Of a stretch of 55,468 nt of DNA, positions 17,179 through 25,316 are shown in pieces. The notes under the pieces are model-generated. The model did not search any database, had not been told where the DNA came from, and worked only from the letters and a program-made list of their open reading frames with translations. The stretch covers positions 1-55,468 of the forward strand of contig CAJTFD010000018.1 in the NCBI GenBank assembly GCA_910575625.1, written 5' to 3'. Both the position numbers and the translations under genes were made by a program. The DNA comes from Clostridia bacterium (lineage in GTDB: Bacteria > Bacillota > Clostridia > Lachnospirales > Lachnospiraceae). Each line of letters opens with the position of its first letter. The first letter of the stretch is position 1.

Positions 17179-17709
17179 TTAATCTGTTCCATTTTCCATA
17201 TTCTCAGCCAGCCCGAAGTTGACGGCTTTCCGCAGCGCCTCCACTTCCTCCTGGCTCAACATAACATAAGATTCACCTTTTACAATCTCTTTTAAATATA
17301 AAAAGCAGTTATCCCTGCTATGTATGGCATTTAAGATCACACCTGTATTATTTTTATCCAACAGAGCCAGGACAAAACTCATCTTCCCGCCCACATCGTC
17401 GAACGCATCGTATTTTTCTACACCGTACTTGCTGAATAAACGCGTATAATTTTTCCGCAAAATGTCTATCCTCTGGTCGTGCAGTTCCATGGCCTCCACC
17501 AATTTTTCCAGATTGCGGAAATGATGAACAAAGAGCTTTTCTAGAGATTGCCCATCTTTTCCTTTCATAAACCCCCTATATTTTTTTTCCAGCTTCCGCA
17601 ACCGGCTGCTCATACGGAATACAACTAAGAAAAGTATCACCAGAAACACCGCCAGTATCAAGATCACGATAGCCGGATCTATCCCAACATTTGTAAAAAA
17701 GTCATTCAT
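17179..17709 (-). CDS. DUF4446 family membrane protein
   Basis: This 176-residue protein has one N-terminal membrane helix (residues about 11-32, AIVILILAVFLVILFLVVF) followed by a cytoplasmic domain with KNYTRLFSKYGVEKYDAFDD and SFVLALLDKNNTGVILNAIH. This is the DUF4446 family, which commonly follows parB in Clostridia. The function is unknown; a link to chromosome segregation at the membrane is only suggested by the conserved neighbourhood. It is 12 nt downstream of parB in the same direction. Confidence 0.85.
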   Translation of the reverse strand: MNDFFTNVGIDPAIVILILAVFLVILFLVVFRMSSRLRKLEKKYRGFMKGKDGQSLEKLFVHHFRNLEKLVEAMELHDQRIDILRKNYTRLFSKYGVEKYDAFDDVGGKMSFVLALLDKNNTGVILNAIHSRDNCFLYLKEIVKGESYVMLSQEEVEALRKAVNFGLAENMENGTD

Positions 17710-17721
17710 ATGTATTCTCCC

Positions 17722-18615
17722 CTATCCGATGGATTCAAATATCTCAATGATCCTTTCCAATTCCTCCTGGGAATAGTATTCGATCTCTATCCTGCCCTTA
17801 TTATTTTTCTTTCTATTTATGGTCACCTTTGTACCCACGATACCCTTCATCTTTTCTTCCAGCTGTCCATAAATCGCATCCTGTGCCGGATCCTCCTGTT
17901 TCTCCTCTTTCTTTGCAGGATTCAATATATTTTTGATGAGTTTCTCCGTCTCCCGCACGCTCAGTTTTTCATCGAAGATCCGCGTTGCCAGCTCGACCTG
18001 TTCCTTCGGATCTGTGATCGCCAACAGTGCCCGGGCATGTCCTGTTGTGAGCATTTCCTCCACAAGCATCTCCTGGACTCTTTGCTCCAGTTTTAGGAGG
18101 CGCAGAGAATTAGTCACCGCTGTCCGGCTCTTCGACACCCTCTCCGCCACCTCATCCTGCTTTAACTGAAATTCTTCCAGTAGCCGTTTGAAGGCCATCG
18201 CCTCCTCGATGGGATTTAAGTTTTCCCTCTGTATATTCTCGATCAGCGAAATCTCCACGATCTCCTGTTCCGAATATTCTTTGACTATGACTGGTATCTC
18301 CTTGATCCCGGCCATCTTGGCAGCCCGCCATCGTCTCTCACCTGCAATGATCTCGTAATATTCCTTTTTATCCAAAACCAACAGAGGCTGCAGGACGCCG
18401 AATTGTTTGATGGACTCCGCCAATTCCAACAGGGAATCCTCGTCAAATTGCTTTCTGGGCTGCTCCCTGTTCGGCTCTACTTTCGATAATTTTACCATGA
18501 GGACACCGTCTTTATCGTCCGCCTGTCCTGTTTCGTTATTTAAGGGTTTTTCCGAATGGTGGTCAGGGATCAGAGAATCCAATCCCTTACCCAGACCTGG
18601 TTTTCTAACAGCCAT
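17722..18615 (-). CDS. parB: Chromosome partitioning protein ParB (Spo0J)
   Basis: This 297-residue protein is a CTP-dependent clamp that loads at parS sites, spreads and recruits condensin. The N-terminal GLGKGLDSLIPD is the ParA-contact motif. GERRWRAAKMAG (about 90-101) is the CTP-binding box and ENIQRENLNPIEEA lies ahead of the HTH (EVAERVSKSRTAVTNSLRLL). The C-terminal dimerisation part ends EELERIIEIFES. It overlaps parA by 11 nt if started at the ATG at 18615, which follows GGGGGAGAAG. Perfect parS sites lie about 1 kb upstream, completing a parABS locus. Confidence 0.95.
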   Translation of the reverse strand: MAVRKPGLGKGLDSLIPDHHSEKPLNNETGQADDKDGVLMVKLSKVEPNREQPRKQFDEDSLLELAESIKQFGVLQPLLVLDKKEYYEIIAGERRWRAAKMAGIKEIPVIVKEYSEQEIVEISLIENIQRENLNPIEEAMAFKRLLEEFQLKQDEVAERVSKSRTAVTNSLRLLKLEQRVQEMLVEEMLTTGHARALLAITDPKEQVELATRIFDEKLSVRETEKLIKNILNPAKKEEKQEDPAQDAIYGQLEEKMKGIVGTKVTINRKKNNKGRIEIEYYSQEELERIIEIFESIG

Positions 18616-19390
18616 CTTCTCCCCCACTTTCTTTTCTGTTGATCACTTCCTCAGCTAAAAGCCGGTAACTCTCCGCACCCGCTGATTTTGCATCGTATAT
18701 ATTGATGGGCATCCCATGGCTCGGTGCCTCCGCCAAGCGCACATTCCTCGGAATGATCGTCTTGTAGATATTTTGTTTCAGATTGTCCTTGACATTTTCT
18801 ACAACTTCCAAGGATAAATTCGTTCTGGCATCATACATGGTAAATACTACGCCCTCAATCTCAAGGCGAGAATTTAACCGATCCTGGACAAGCTGGATCG
18901 TATGGACAAGCTGAGATAATCCCTCCAGAGCATAATACTCACACTGTATCGGCACGATAACGGAATCCGCCGCTGTCATGGCGTTGATCGTCAACATACT
19001 CAGAGAAGGTGGACAATCCATGATGATAAAATCAAAATCTTGCTGGATCTCTCTCATCGCGTTTCTCAAAATATACTCCTTGTCCTCAATCCCGATCAGT
19101 TCGATCTCCGCACCCGCCAGATCCATATTCGACGGGATCAATGATAACGATGCCTGGATGTCCGGAATGATACACTCTCTTATCCCTGCTTCCCCCAATA
19201 ATAATTCATAGAGTGTATTCTCCGACTCATTCTTGTCAATCCCCAGTCCGCTCGTCGTATTACCCTGCGGATCGATGTCTATGACTAAAACCCGTTTGCC
19301 CATCTCGGCAAGACATGATCCCAGGTTTATTGTAGTTGTGGATTTGCCAACCCCACCCTTTTGATTAGCAATAGCTATGATTCTTCCCAA
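18605..19390 (-). CDS. parA: Chromosome partitioning ATPase ParA (Soj)
   Basis: This 261-residue deviant Walker-A ATPase has KGGVGKSTTTINLG at residues 11-24, the Walker A' aspartate in DIDPQGNTTSGLG and Walker B in FIIMDCPPSLS. It positions origins with ParB and can modulate DnaA activity. Its ribosome binding site (GGAGGAGG) is immediately preceded by a ~110-nt structured element also found upstream of gyrB, and upstream of that are a probable promoter and two parS sites. Confidence 0.95.
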   Translation of the reverse strand: MGRIIAIANQKGGVGKSTTTINLGSCLAEMGKRVLVIDIDPQGNTTSGLGIDKNESENTLYELLLGEAGIRECIIPDIQASLSLIPSNMDLAGAEIELIGIEDKEYILRNAMREIQQDFDFIIMDCPPSLSMLTINAMTAADSVIVPIQCEYYALEGLSQLVHTIQLVQDRLNSRLEIEGVVFTMYDARTNLSLEVVENVKDNLKQNIYKTIIPRNVRLAEAPSHGMPINIYDAKSAGAESYRLLAEEVINRKESGGEDGC

Positions 19391-19408
19391 ATTATGATTC
19401 CTCCTCCG

Positions 19409-19517
19409 TTTACTTTAAAAGTCCGCCGCCGGACAGGCGGCATATATCAGGGATACCAAATGCGCCCGCCAAACTTTTATGTGTGGTGGAGCGTCCGCTG
19501 CCGGGCGCATGAAGGTT
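19409..19517 (-). repeat. Structured leader element, copy A (upstream of parA)
   Basis: Read on the minus strand, towards parA, this stretch is about 94% identical to 47062-47173 upstream of gyrB. It contains a long-range stem ATGCGCCCG/CGGGCGCAT (19460-19468 and 19502-19510) and a tight hairpin GCCGCC/GGCGGC with a 5-nt loop (19425-19430 and 19436-19441). It ends ACTTTTAAAGTAAAC directly before the parA Shine-Dalgarno. Its position downstream of a probable promoter suggests it is transcribed as 5' leader. Confidence 0.85.
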
Positions 19518-19576
19518 TACTGTAAAAGTCCACCGCCAAATGGACGGCATACATTCAGGAATGTCAAATTTCATAT
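19518..19576 (-). repeat. Partial, diverged second copy of the leader element
   Basis: Plus-strand CTGTAAAAGTCCACCGCC, then GGACGGCAT, TTCAGG and CAAAT, follows the order of copy A (TTTAAAAGTCCGCCGCC, GGCGGCAT, ATCAGG, CAAAT) for about 55 nt, then stops. It lies in tandem with copy A within the inferred parA leader, so the parA transcript would carry about one and a half copies. Confidence 0.7.
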
Positions 19577-19583
19577 CTAAGAT

Positions 19584-19612
19584 ATTATAACACTTTTCTA
19601 TTTGAATATCTA
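19584..19612 (-). promoter_or_regulatory. Probable parA promoter
   Basis: On the minus strand a perfect -10 TATAAT (19589 down to 19584) is preceded at 17 bp by TAGATA, a weak -35. The inferred leader of about 185 nt would include copy A and the partial copy. The first parS site lies 13 bp upstream of the -35, so ParB binding could influence it. Confidence 0.55.
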
Positions 19613-19624
19613 TAAGAAAAGGAA

Positions 19625-19640
19625 TGTTTCACGTGAAACA
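19625..19640. promoter_or_regulatory. parS site 1
   Basis: TGTTTCACGTGAAACA is a perfect 16-bp palindrome identical to the bacterial parS consensus, the ParB loading site. It lies between parA and the divergent hydrolase gene. Confidence 0.97.
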
Positions 19641-19683
19641 TTTGACAAATATCGTGCGGTCTGTCGGGATGGATTGCTAAGAA

Positions 19684-19699
19684 TGTTTCACGTGAAACA
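19684..19699. promoter_or_regulatory. parS site 2
   Basis: A second perfect TGTTTCACGTGAAACA lies 59 bp from the first. It is 9 bp upstream of the -35 of the hydrolase promoter, so ParB loading could affect that promoter. Confidence 0.97.
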
Positions 19700-19707
19700 T
19701 TTTATGC

Positions 19708-19736
19708 TTGTATCTTGCCGTCTTTTCACGTATAAT
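19708..19736 (+). promoter_or_regulatory. Promoter of the alpha/beta hydrolase gene
   Basis: TTGTAT (19708-19713) and TATAAT (19731-19736) are 17 bp apart, directly downstream of parS site 2. Confidence 0.7.
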
Positions 19737-19775
19737 AGAAAATATACTATTGACTTGCAAAAAGGAGGTTCTTCT

Positions 19776-20729
19776 ATGGACAAACACAAACATAGACTTT
19801 CTGTTCTGGGCATTTTATTTACCATAGCACTCGGATTGATTCATATCATCAATAAGATCATCATCGCATCAATTTCATCCAAGGATGCACTCCCGGAGAG
19901 TTATGATCATTACCATTGGAAATTTGGCAGGATCTTTTACACAAAACAAGGTTCAGGAAAACCTCTGCTGTTGATCCATGACTTACAGGCCGGTTCTTCC
20001 AGCTATGAATGGAATAAAGTTGTATCTGTACTATCGAAAAAATATGAAGTGTACACCCTCGACCTGTTGGGATGCGGGCGTTCTGACAAACCAAAGATTA
20101 CTTACACAAATTATCTCTACGTCCAGCTTCTCTGTGATTTTACAAAAAATGTGATCGGCAAAAAAACGGATGTCATTGCCAGCGGATATTCTGGTTCATT
20201 CAGTGTTATGGCCTGTCGAAACGCTGAAAATATCTTTGACAAAATCCTTCTGGTGAACCCACCAGATTTTAGGGAGTTGAATGAGATACCGACGAAAAAC
20301 TCTCTTGCGCAAAAATTCATGTTGGAGATCCCTATCATCGGTACGATGATCTACAATATATTTATGTGCCGCCAGAATATCGACCATATTTTCGCTGAGA
20401 AATTATTTTTCAACCCATTCCGCGTTGATCCTAAATTCCAGGATTCTTATTACGAAAATGCACATGCGGATGATTGCGGAAGTAAATATCTATACGCAAG
20501 CCGGATAGGAAAATATACGAATATCAATATCATCAGTTGTATCCGTGAGACGGATCACAGTATCTATATCATAGAAGGAGATTATGAGACGGATGGAAAA
20601 GAAATATTGAAGGCTTATACGAATCATAATCCTTCGATTGAAAGTGTTTACGTGCAGCATGCTAAACATTTTCCGCATTTGGAGAACGCTGAGGAGTTTT
20701 TGAAACAGGTCGATGTGTTTTTGGATTGA
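19776..20729 (+). CDS. Membrane-anchored alpha/beta hydrolase
   Basis: This 317-residue protein has an N-terminal membrane helix (about residues 8-33) followed by an alpha/beta-hydrolase fold. HDLQAG (68-73) is at the oxyanion position, the nucleophile elbow is GYSGS with Ser139, and a late His lies in HAKHFPHLE. The elbow ends in Ser instead of the usual Gly. The reading frame extends upstream through both parS sites, but AAAGGAGG sits just before the ATG at 19776, fixing the start. The substrate is unknown. It is divergent from parA with parS sites between. Confidence 0.85.
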   Translation: MDKHKHRLSVLGILFTIALGLIHIINKIIIASISSKDALPESYDHYHWKFGRIFYTKQGSGKPLLLIHDLQAGSSSYEWNKVVSVLSKKYEVYTLDLLGCGRSDKPKITYTNYLYVQLLCDFTKNVIGKKTDVIASGYSGSFSVMACRNAENIFDKILLVNPPDFRELNEIPTKNSLAQKFMLEIPIIGTMIYNIFMCRQNIDHIFAEKLFFNPFRVDPKFQDSYYENAHADDCGSKYLYASRIGKYTNINIISCIRETDHSIYIIEGDYETDGKEILKAYTNHNPSIESVYVQHAKHFPHLENAEEFLKQVDVFLD

Positions 20730-20733
20730 GGGG

Positions 20734-20777
20734 ATTGCTATCCATTTTCTCGTAGGAGTGGATAGCAATTTTTTTGT
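20734..20777 (+). terminator. Rho-independent terminator of the hydrolase gene
   Basis: ATTGCTATCCA (20734-20744) pairs perfectly with TGGATAGCAAT (20759-20769) and is followed by a run of T. Confidence 0.92.
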
Positions 20778-20778
20778 G

Positions 20779-20817
20779 TGGGACGTCGGTGATCGAAAGG
20801 GATATTCCGACGTCCCA
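20779..20817 (-). terminator. Strong hairpin after rsmG
   Basis: TGGGACGTCGG (20779-20789) and CCGACGTCCCA (20807-20817) form an 11-bp perfect stem directly after the rsmG stop codon. On the minus strand no T-run follows, so it may protect or weakly terminate the mRNA rather than act as a canonical terminator. Confidence 0.45.
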
Positions 20818-20824
20818 CTTTCAT

Positions 20825-21547
20825 CTAAAGCGGCATTTTCCCCGGCACTCCACTCTTCCTGGGATACTTCCCAGATGTCTTTCTCACTTTTTCCACACAG
20901 ATCAAAGACCTCTCCATATCCGACCCCGGGATTACAAAATCTTTCTTCTCCTTCATCACACCTCCAAGCATCCCAATAGCCTTCTCTGCCTCTCTCAACT
21001 CCTCCCCCACTTTTCCAGATTTGTACGCCACAAAATATTTTCCCACTCCCACCAAAGGGATACAATATTCCGACAACACCGCCATGTGCGCAACTGCACG
21101 TGAGACACACAGATCAAACTGTTCCCGAAAACTCTTATCTCTTCCAATCTCCTCTGCCCTGCCATGTACAGTGGTCACAGACTGGAGTCCTAACTTCTCC
21201 GCCAGAGCATCCAGGAAACGGATCCTTTTCTGCAGAGAATCCAAGAGCACCAATTCGATATGCGGGTAAATGATCTTCAGCGGTATACCCGGAAACCCCG
21301 CGCCCGTACCCACATCGATCATCTTCTCCACCCCTGTAAGATCCATAAGCTCCGCACCAGATACCTGCACGATACACAGACTATCCAAAAAATGTTTCCG
21401 CATCACATCCTTATATTCTGTGATGCTTGTCAGATTCATTCGGCTGTTCCACTCCAACAATAGATCATAGTAATCCTTGAATTGCTGTTCTTGTTTTTCA
21501 GTGAGATGGATGCCCAATTTTTCACATCCTTCTGTTAATATATCCAT
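20825..21547 (-). CDS. rsmG: 16S rRNA (guanine-527-N7)-methyltransferase
   Basis: This 240-residue SAM-dependent methyltransferase (GidB) modifies G527 in the 530 loop of 16S rRNA. The SAM-binding motif is MIDVGTGAGFPGIPLK (about 76-91), and LLLEWNSRMNLTSI is the family N-terminal signature. Loss in other bacteria gives low-level streptomycin resistance. It is the last gene of mnmE-mnmG-rsmG, 21 nt after mnmG, the conserved gid arrangement near oriC. Confidence 0.95.
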   Translation of the reverse strand: MDILTEGCEKLGIHLTEKQEQQFKDYYDLLLEWNSRMNLTSITEYKDVMRKHFLDSLCIVQVSGAELMDLTGVEKMIDVGTGAGFPGIPLKIIYPHIELVLLDSLQKRIRFLDALAEKLGLQSVTTVHGRAEEIGRDKSFREQFDLCVSRAVAHMAVLSEYCIPLVGVGKYFVAYKSGKVGEELREAEKAIGMLGGVMKEKKDFVIPGSDMERSLICVEKVRKTSGKYPRKSGVPGKMPL

Positions 21548-21568
21548 TTTTTCATATCCTCTGATCCA

Positions 21569-23440
21569 TCACTGCGTCATCAAGTAAACCATTAAGACAG
21601 ATATATCAGAGGGCGAGACCCCTGATATCCTGGAAGCCTGTCCAAGAGAGACCGGTCTGAACAGGGATAGCTTCTGTCTCGCCTCGATGCGCAAGTTTGG
21701 GATTTTCTCATAATCTATATCTTCCGGTAATAATTTTTTTTCTAATTTTTCGAATTGCTGCACCTGCTTTTTCTGGCGGTTGATATATCCCTCATATTTG
21801 ATATGGATATTCACCTGTTCGCGTATATCCGCCGGGAGGTCTGGACGACCCTTGTCCAACGGAGCGAGCATCTCGTAATCCAACTCCGGTCTGCGGATCA
21901 GATCCCCCAGTGTAGCGCCCGATTTTAACAGTGCACTCTTATGTCCACGCAAAAAATCCTGTACTTTTTCATTGCCCCCGATGTTGGTCTTCTCCACCCG
22001 CCTTATCTCTTCCTCTATCTTCTCTTTTTTCCATAAGACGTGATCGTATTCTTCCTGAGATACGAGCCCTACCTGATATCCGATTTCACGCAGCCGCAGA
22101 TCCGCATTGTCCTGTCTCAGCAAAAGTCTGTATTCCGCCCGGCTTGTCATCATGCGATACGGCTCTTTATTTTCTTTTGTGACCAGATCATCGATCAAAA
22201 CTCCAATGTAAGACTGGCTGCGGTCCAGCGTGATCATCTTTTTTCCCAATATCTGCATCGATGCATTGATCCCTGCGATCAATCCCTGTGCCGCCGCCTC
22301 CTCGTATCCAGAACTTCCATTGAATTGCCCGGCGCAAAAAAGCCCTCTTATCGATTTACATTCCAAAGTTGGGTTGAGCTGCCGGGGATTGATGCAGTCG
22401 TATTCGATGGCATAGGCGTTGCGGACGATCTCCGCATGTTCCAATCCGGGAACCGTGCGGTACATTTCAAACTGCACATCTTCCGGCAGAGAGCTGGACA
22501 TCCCACCCACATACATTTCCGAAGTGTAAAGGCCCTCCGGTTCAATGAATACCTGATGGCGGTCCTTATCTGAAAACCGCACCACTTTATCTTCAATGGA
22601 TGGGCAGTATCTCGGTCCGGTTCCCTCGATGACACCTGCATAGAGAGGAGATCTGTCCAAGTTCTGACGGATGATCTCGTGGGTCTTTTCATTCGTGTAG
22701 GTCAGCCAACAAGGCACCTGTTCTTTTTGGATATCTTCTTCATGTGTGGAAAAAGAGAAAGGCCGGATCTTCTCATCCCCCAGCTGTATCTCCATCTTGT
22801 CATAGTCGATGGTGTTGCCGTCAATCCTGGCTGGTGTCCCTGTTTTAAAACGGAGCATCTCCAAACCCAGTTCTTTTAATGAATCCGTGAGATGGTCCGC
22901 CGGCTGGAGTCCATTTGGCCCGGTGTTGGCGCTCACATCTCCATAGATACATCTGGCTTTCAGATAAGTGCCTGTGCATAGGATCACGGCCTGGCAATGA
23001 TAGACTGCCTTTGAATAAGTCTCCACCCCTGTAATCTTTTCATTCTCCACTATGATCCGGGCCACTTCACCCTGCTTCACAGTCAGATGATCTGTATCCT
23101 CCAAAATCTTTCTCATGCGGTTCGTATACGCCTGCTTGTCTGCCTGTGCCCGCAGTGAATGGACCGCCGGGCCTTTGGATTTATTCAACATCTTCGACTG
23201 GATGAATGTGGCATCGATATTTTTACCCATCTCCCCGCCAAGGGCATCCAGGTCCCTGACTAAATGTCCCTTGGAACTTCCTCCTATGTTCGGATTACAG
23301 GGCATCAATGCAATGCTGTCCACGCTGACCGTAAATAAGATCGTCTCCAGACCCAACCGCGCACAGGCCAGTCCCGCCTCACATCCCGCATGGCCCGCAC
23401 CCACCACCACAACCTGATAGTCCCTCTCTAATCGATTCAT
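21569..23440 (-). CDS. mnmG: tRNA uridine-5-carboxymethylaminomethyl modification enzyme, FAD subunit
   Basis: This 623-residue FAD protein (GidA) acts with MnmE to install cmnm5 at U34 of tRNAs reading split codon boxes. The N-terminal [13 protein letters not shown] (about 9-21) is the dinucleotide-binding motif, and [21 protein letters not shown] is a second FAD contact. The C-terminal helical region binds tRNA and MnmE. The ATG at 23440 follows AAAGGAGG and is preferred to an upstream in-frame start at 23470. It lies 33 nt downstream of mnmE. Confidence 0.96.
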   Translation of the reverse strand: MNRLERDYQVVVVGAGHAGCEAGLACARLGLETILFTVSVDSIALMPCNPNIGGSSKGHLVRDLDALGGEMGKNIDATFIQSKMLNKSKGPAVHSLRAQADKQAYTNRMRKILEDTDHLTVKQGEVARIIVENEKITGVETYSKAVYHCQAVILCTGTYLKARCIYGDVSANTGPNGLQPADHLTDSLKELGLEMLRFKTGTPARIDGNTIDYDKMEIQLGDEKIRPFSFSTHEEDIQKEQVPCWLTYTNEKTHEIIRQNLDRSPLYAGVIEGTGPRYCPSIEDKVVRFSDKDRHQVFIEPEGLYTSEMYVGGMSSSLPEDVQFEMYRTVPGLEHAEIVRNAYAIEYDCINPRQLNPTLECKSIRGLFCAGQFNGSSGYEEAAAQGLIAGINASMQILGKKMITLDRSQSYIGVLIDDLVTKENKEPYRMMTSRAEYRLLLRQDNADLRLREIGYQVGLVSQEEYDHVLWKKEKIEEEIRRVEKTNIGGNEKVQDFLRGHKSALLKSGATLGDLIRRPELDYEMLAPLDKGRPDLPADIREQVNIHIKYEGYINRQKKQVQQFEKLEKKLLPEDIDYEKIPNLRIEARQKLSLFRPVSLGQASRISGVSPSDISVLMVYLMTQ

Positions 23441-23473
23441 CCTCTCCTCCTTTTTTCTGTCATATAACAAGGA

Positions 23474-24850
23474 TCATTTTCCCATACAAAAATTTTCAAA
23501 CACTTCGTTGATCACATCTTCATCCACAGCCTCTCCCAGGATATATCCCAGAGATTCGTATGCGTGCATCAGATCGATCGAGTAAAAATCTTCCGGCATG
23601 TCCGCATCGATACTGGCTATGACCTGATCCAGACTCTCCAGCGCTCCTTCCAACAGATCTTTATGCCGGAGACTGGTTATATAGACATCCTCCGGCAGAT
23701 CGACTTTACCCTGGAAGAACATGGACGCCACACAGGACTCCAACTCCTCAAAGCCCGTACCTTCTCTGGCTGAGATGGGGATCACGGCCTTGCCTGTCAG
23801 CTCTGTCAATCTGTCTGTATCCACAACTGTGGGAAGATCTGATTTATTTAACAAAACGATCACATTCTTATCCTGGATCATCTCGATGATACGATGGTCA
23901 TTTTCATCCAGAGATACGGATGAATCCACCACATATAAGATCAAGTCGGCTTGTTTTGCCTGCTCCAGAGCCTTGTCCACCCCGATGCTCTCCACCCGGT
24001 CAGCCGTATCCCGGATGCCCGCCGTGTCCACGATCTTCAGTGAGGCCCCGCCAAAATGGATGTATTCTTCCAGCACATCCCGTGTGGTACCGGCTATCTC
24101 TGTGACGATGGCTCTGTCCTCACCGACCAGCATATTTAATAAGGAAGACTTTCCCACATTTGGTTTCCCTAAGATGGCTGTTTGTACACCTTCCTGGATG
24201 ATCTTTCCACGCTCCACTGTGGATAACAGCCTACGTATCTCCTGGCGCTGTTCTTCCACCACATCTCTCAGCTGTTCTCCGTACCCCTCCAAACTCATAT
24301 GCTCCGGATCGTCGAGGGCAGATTCGATCCGCGCAAGCTCCCTTATGATCTTCTTCCGGATCTTCTCGATCTTGCTTTTCACAGAACCCTTGAGCTGTTG
24401 GATAGAATTTTTCAGAGCATAGCGGTTTTTTGACTGGATCACGTCCATGACAGCCTCCGCCTGAGAGAGATCCAGCCGCCCGTTGAAAAAAGCCCTCTTT
24501 GTAAATTCGCCTGGATCTGCAATCCGTGCCCCCTGCTTTAAAACAGTATCCAGCACTTTTTTCATGGCATAGATACCGCCATGACAATCGATCTCCACCG
24601 TATCCTCCCCGGTAAAAGTCCGGGGGGCGCGCATGACCATCACCAGAACTTCATCTATGATCTCTTCCCCGTCGCAGATATGGCCATAATGTATGGTATG
24701 TGTGGGGACGTCTGTGAGTTTTTTATCTTTTATCTTACTTCTGTAAACCCGGTCTGCAATTTCCATGGCCTGTGCACCGCTCACCCGGATGATCCCGATC
24801 CCGGAGGCGCTCACGGCTGTGGAGATTGCTGCGATCGTATCATTGAACAT
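23474..24850 (-). CDS. mnmE: tRNA modification GTPase
   Basis: This 458-residue GTPase partners MnmG in U34 modification. An N-terminal formyl-THF-binding domain (1-120) is followed by helical and G domains: G1 GKPNVGKSSLLN, G3 DTAGIRDT, G4 NKSD. The C-terminal CMGK is the conserved C-x-G-K motif needed for catalysis. The start is ATG 24850 after TTAGGAG; a longer frame from 24934 lacks such a site. It heads the operon. Confidence 0.95.
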   Translation of the reverse strand: MFNDTIAAISTAVSASGIGIIRVSGAQAMEIADRVYRSKIKDKKLTDVPTHTIHYGHICDGEEIIDEVLVMVMRAPRTFTGEDTVEIDCHGGIYAMKKVLDTVLKQGARIADPGEFTKRAFFNGRLDLSQAEAVMDVIQSKNRYALKNSIQQLKGSVKSKIEKIRKKIIRELARIESALDDPEHMSLEGYGEQLRDVVEEQRQEIRRLLSTVERGKIIQEGVQTAILGKPNVGKSSLLNMLVGEDRAIVTEIAGTTRDVLEEYIHFGGASLKIVDTAGIRDTADRVESIGVDKALEQAKQADLILYVVDSSVSLDENDHRIIEMIQDKNVIVLLNKSDLPTVVDTDRLTELTGKAVIPISAREGTGFEELESCVASMFFQGKVDLPEDVYITSLRHKDLLEGALESLDQVIASIDADMPEDFYSIDLMHAYESLGYILGEAVDEDVINEVFENFCMGK

Positions 24851-24954
24851 ATTTTTTTCTCCTAATCTTGACTTAATAAATCTGATCAAATGATCGCAGT
24901 ACACTGCATCAACTGCATAACATGAAAATCTCATAACGCGGTTCTAAAAGATGA

Positions 24955-24992
24955 AGGGCTGAACTTTTCCGCTCAGCCCTCCTCTTTTTCGA
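24955..24992 (+). terminator. Hairpin with T-rich tail
   Basis: AGGGCTGA (24955-24962) pairs with TCAGCCCT (24973-24980), followed on the plus strand by CCTCTTTTTC. No plus-strand gene precedes it, so its direction of use is unclear; it may insulate mnmE from jag read-through. Confidence 0.5.
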
Positions 24993-25274
24993 GTATCACT
25001 ACCCAATATCATTAGTATATGCAAAGTCACGATATATGTCAAGTCTTTAACTTTTCAATCCACAGATCCTCCTAGATATTGACTTTTATATGATCCTGGA
25101 AAGTATAGATACACATCCCCTGTCTGTAAGTCTATCTTTATCACATATGACGCTGATATCCGACTCTATGATGGTCTATCATACTTAAACAGTTTAATGG
25201 GAATGTCATTAAAAAGATCAGACGTTTGCGAAACTGCCCAAACTCACATCAACAAATGGCTGTTCCACGATCAC

Positions 25275-25305
25275 TTAAAAAATCCCCCCGGATCTCCAGG
25301 AGGAT
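25275..25305 (-). terminator. Rho-independent terminator of the rpmH-jag operon
   Basis: On the minus strand ATCCTCC pairs with GGGGGGAT across a 9-nt loop and is followed by TTTTTTAAG. It lies just after the jag stop codon. Confidence 0.75.
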
Positions 25306-25316
25306 ATTTTTCTAAA

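Larger units (their letters stand above)
24851..25316. other. Non-coding gap between jag and mnmE
   Basis: These 466 nt are AT-rich and hold no credible gene. A terminator hairpin lies at 24955-24980 and the jag terminator at 25282-25305. The promoter of mnmE should lie within 24,860-24,960 but none stands out. A 233-codon plus-strand frame from 25197 runs antisense through jag and is taken as a shadow. Confidence 0.6.

Noticed and set aside
19602..19775. Longer start for the hydrolase, from 19602
   Set aside because: This would translate through both parS sites and the promoter. The strong AAAGGAGG before 19776 and the membrane anchor there fix the start.
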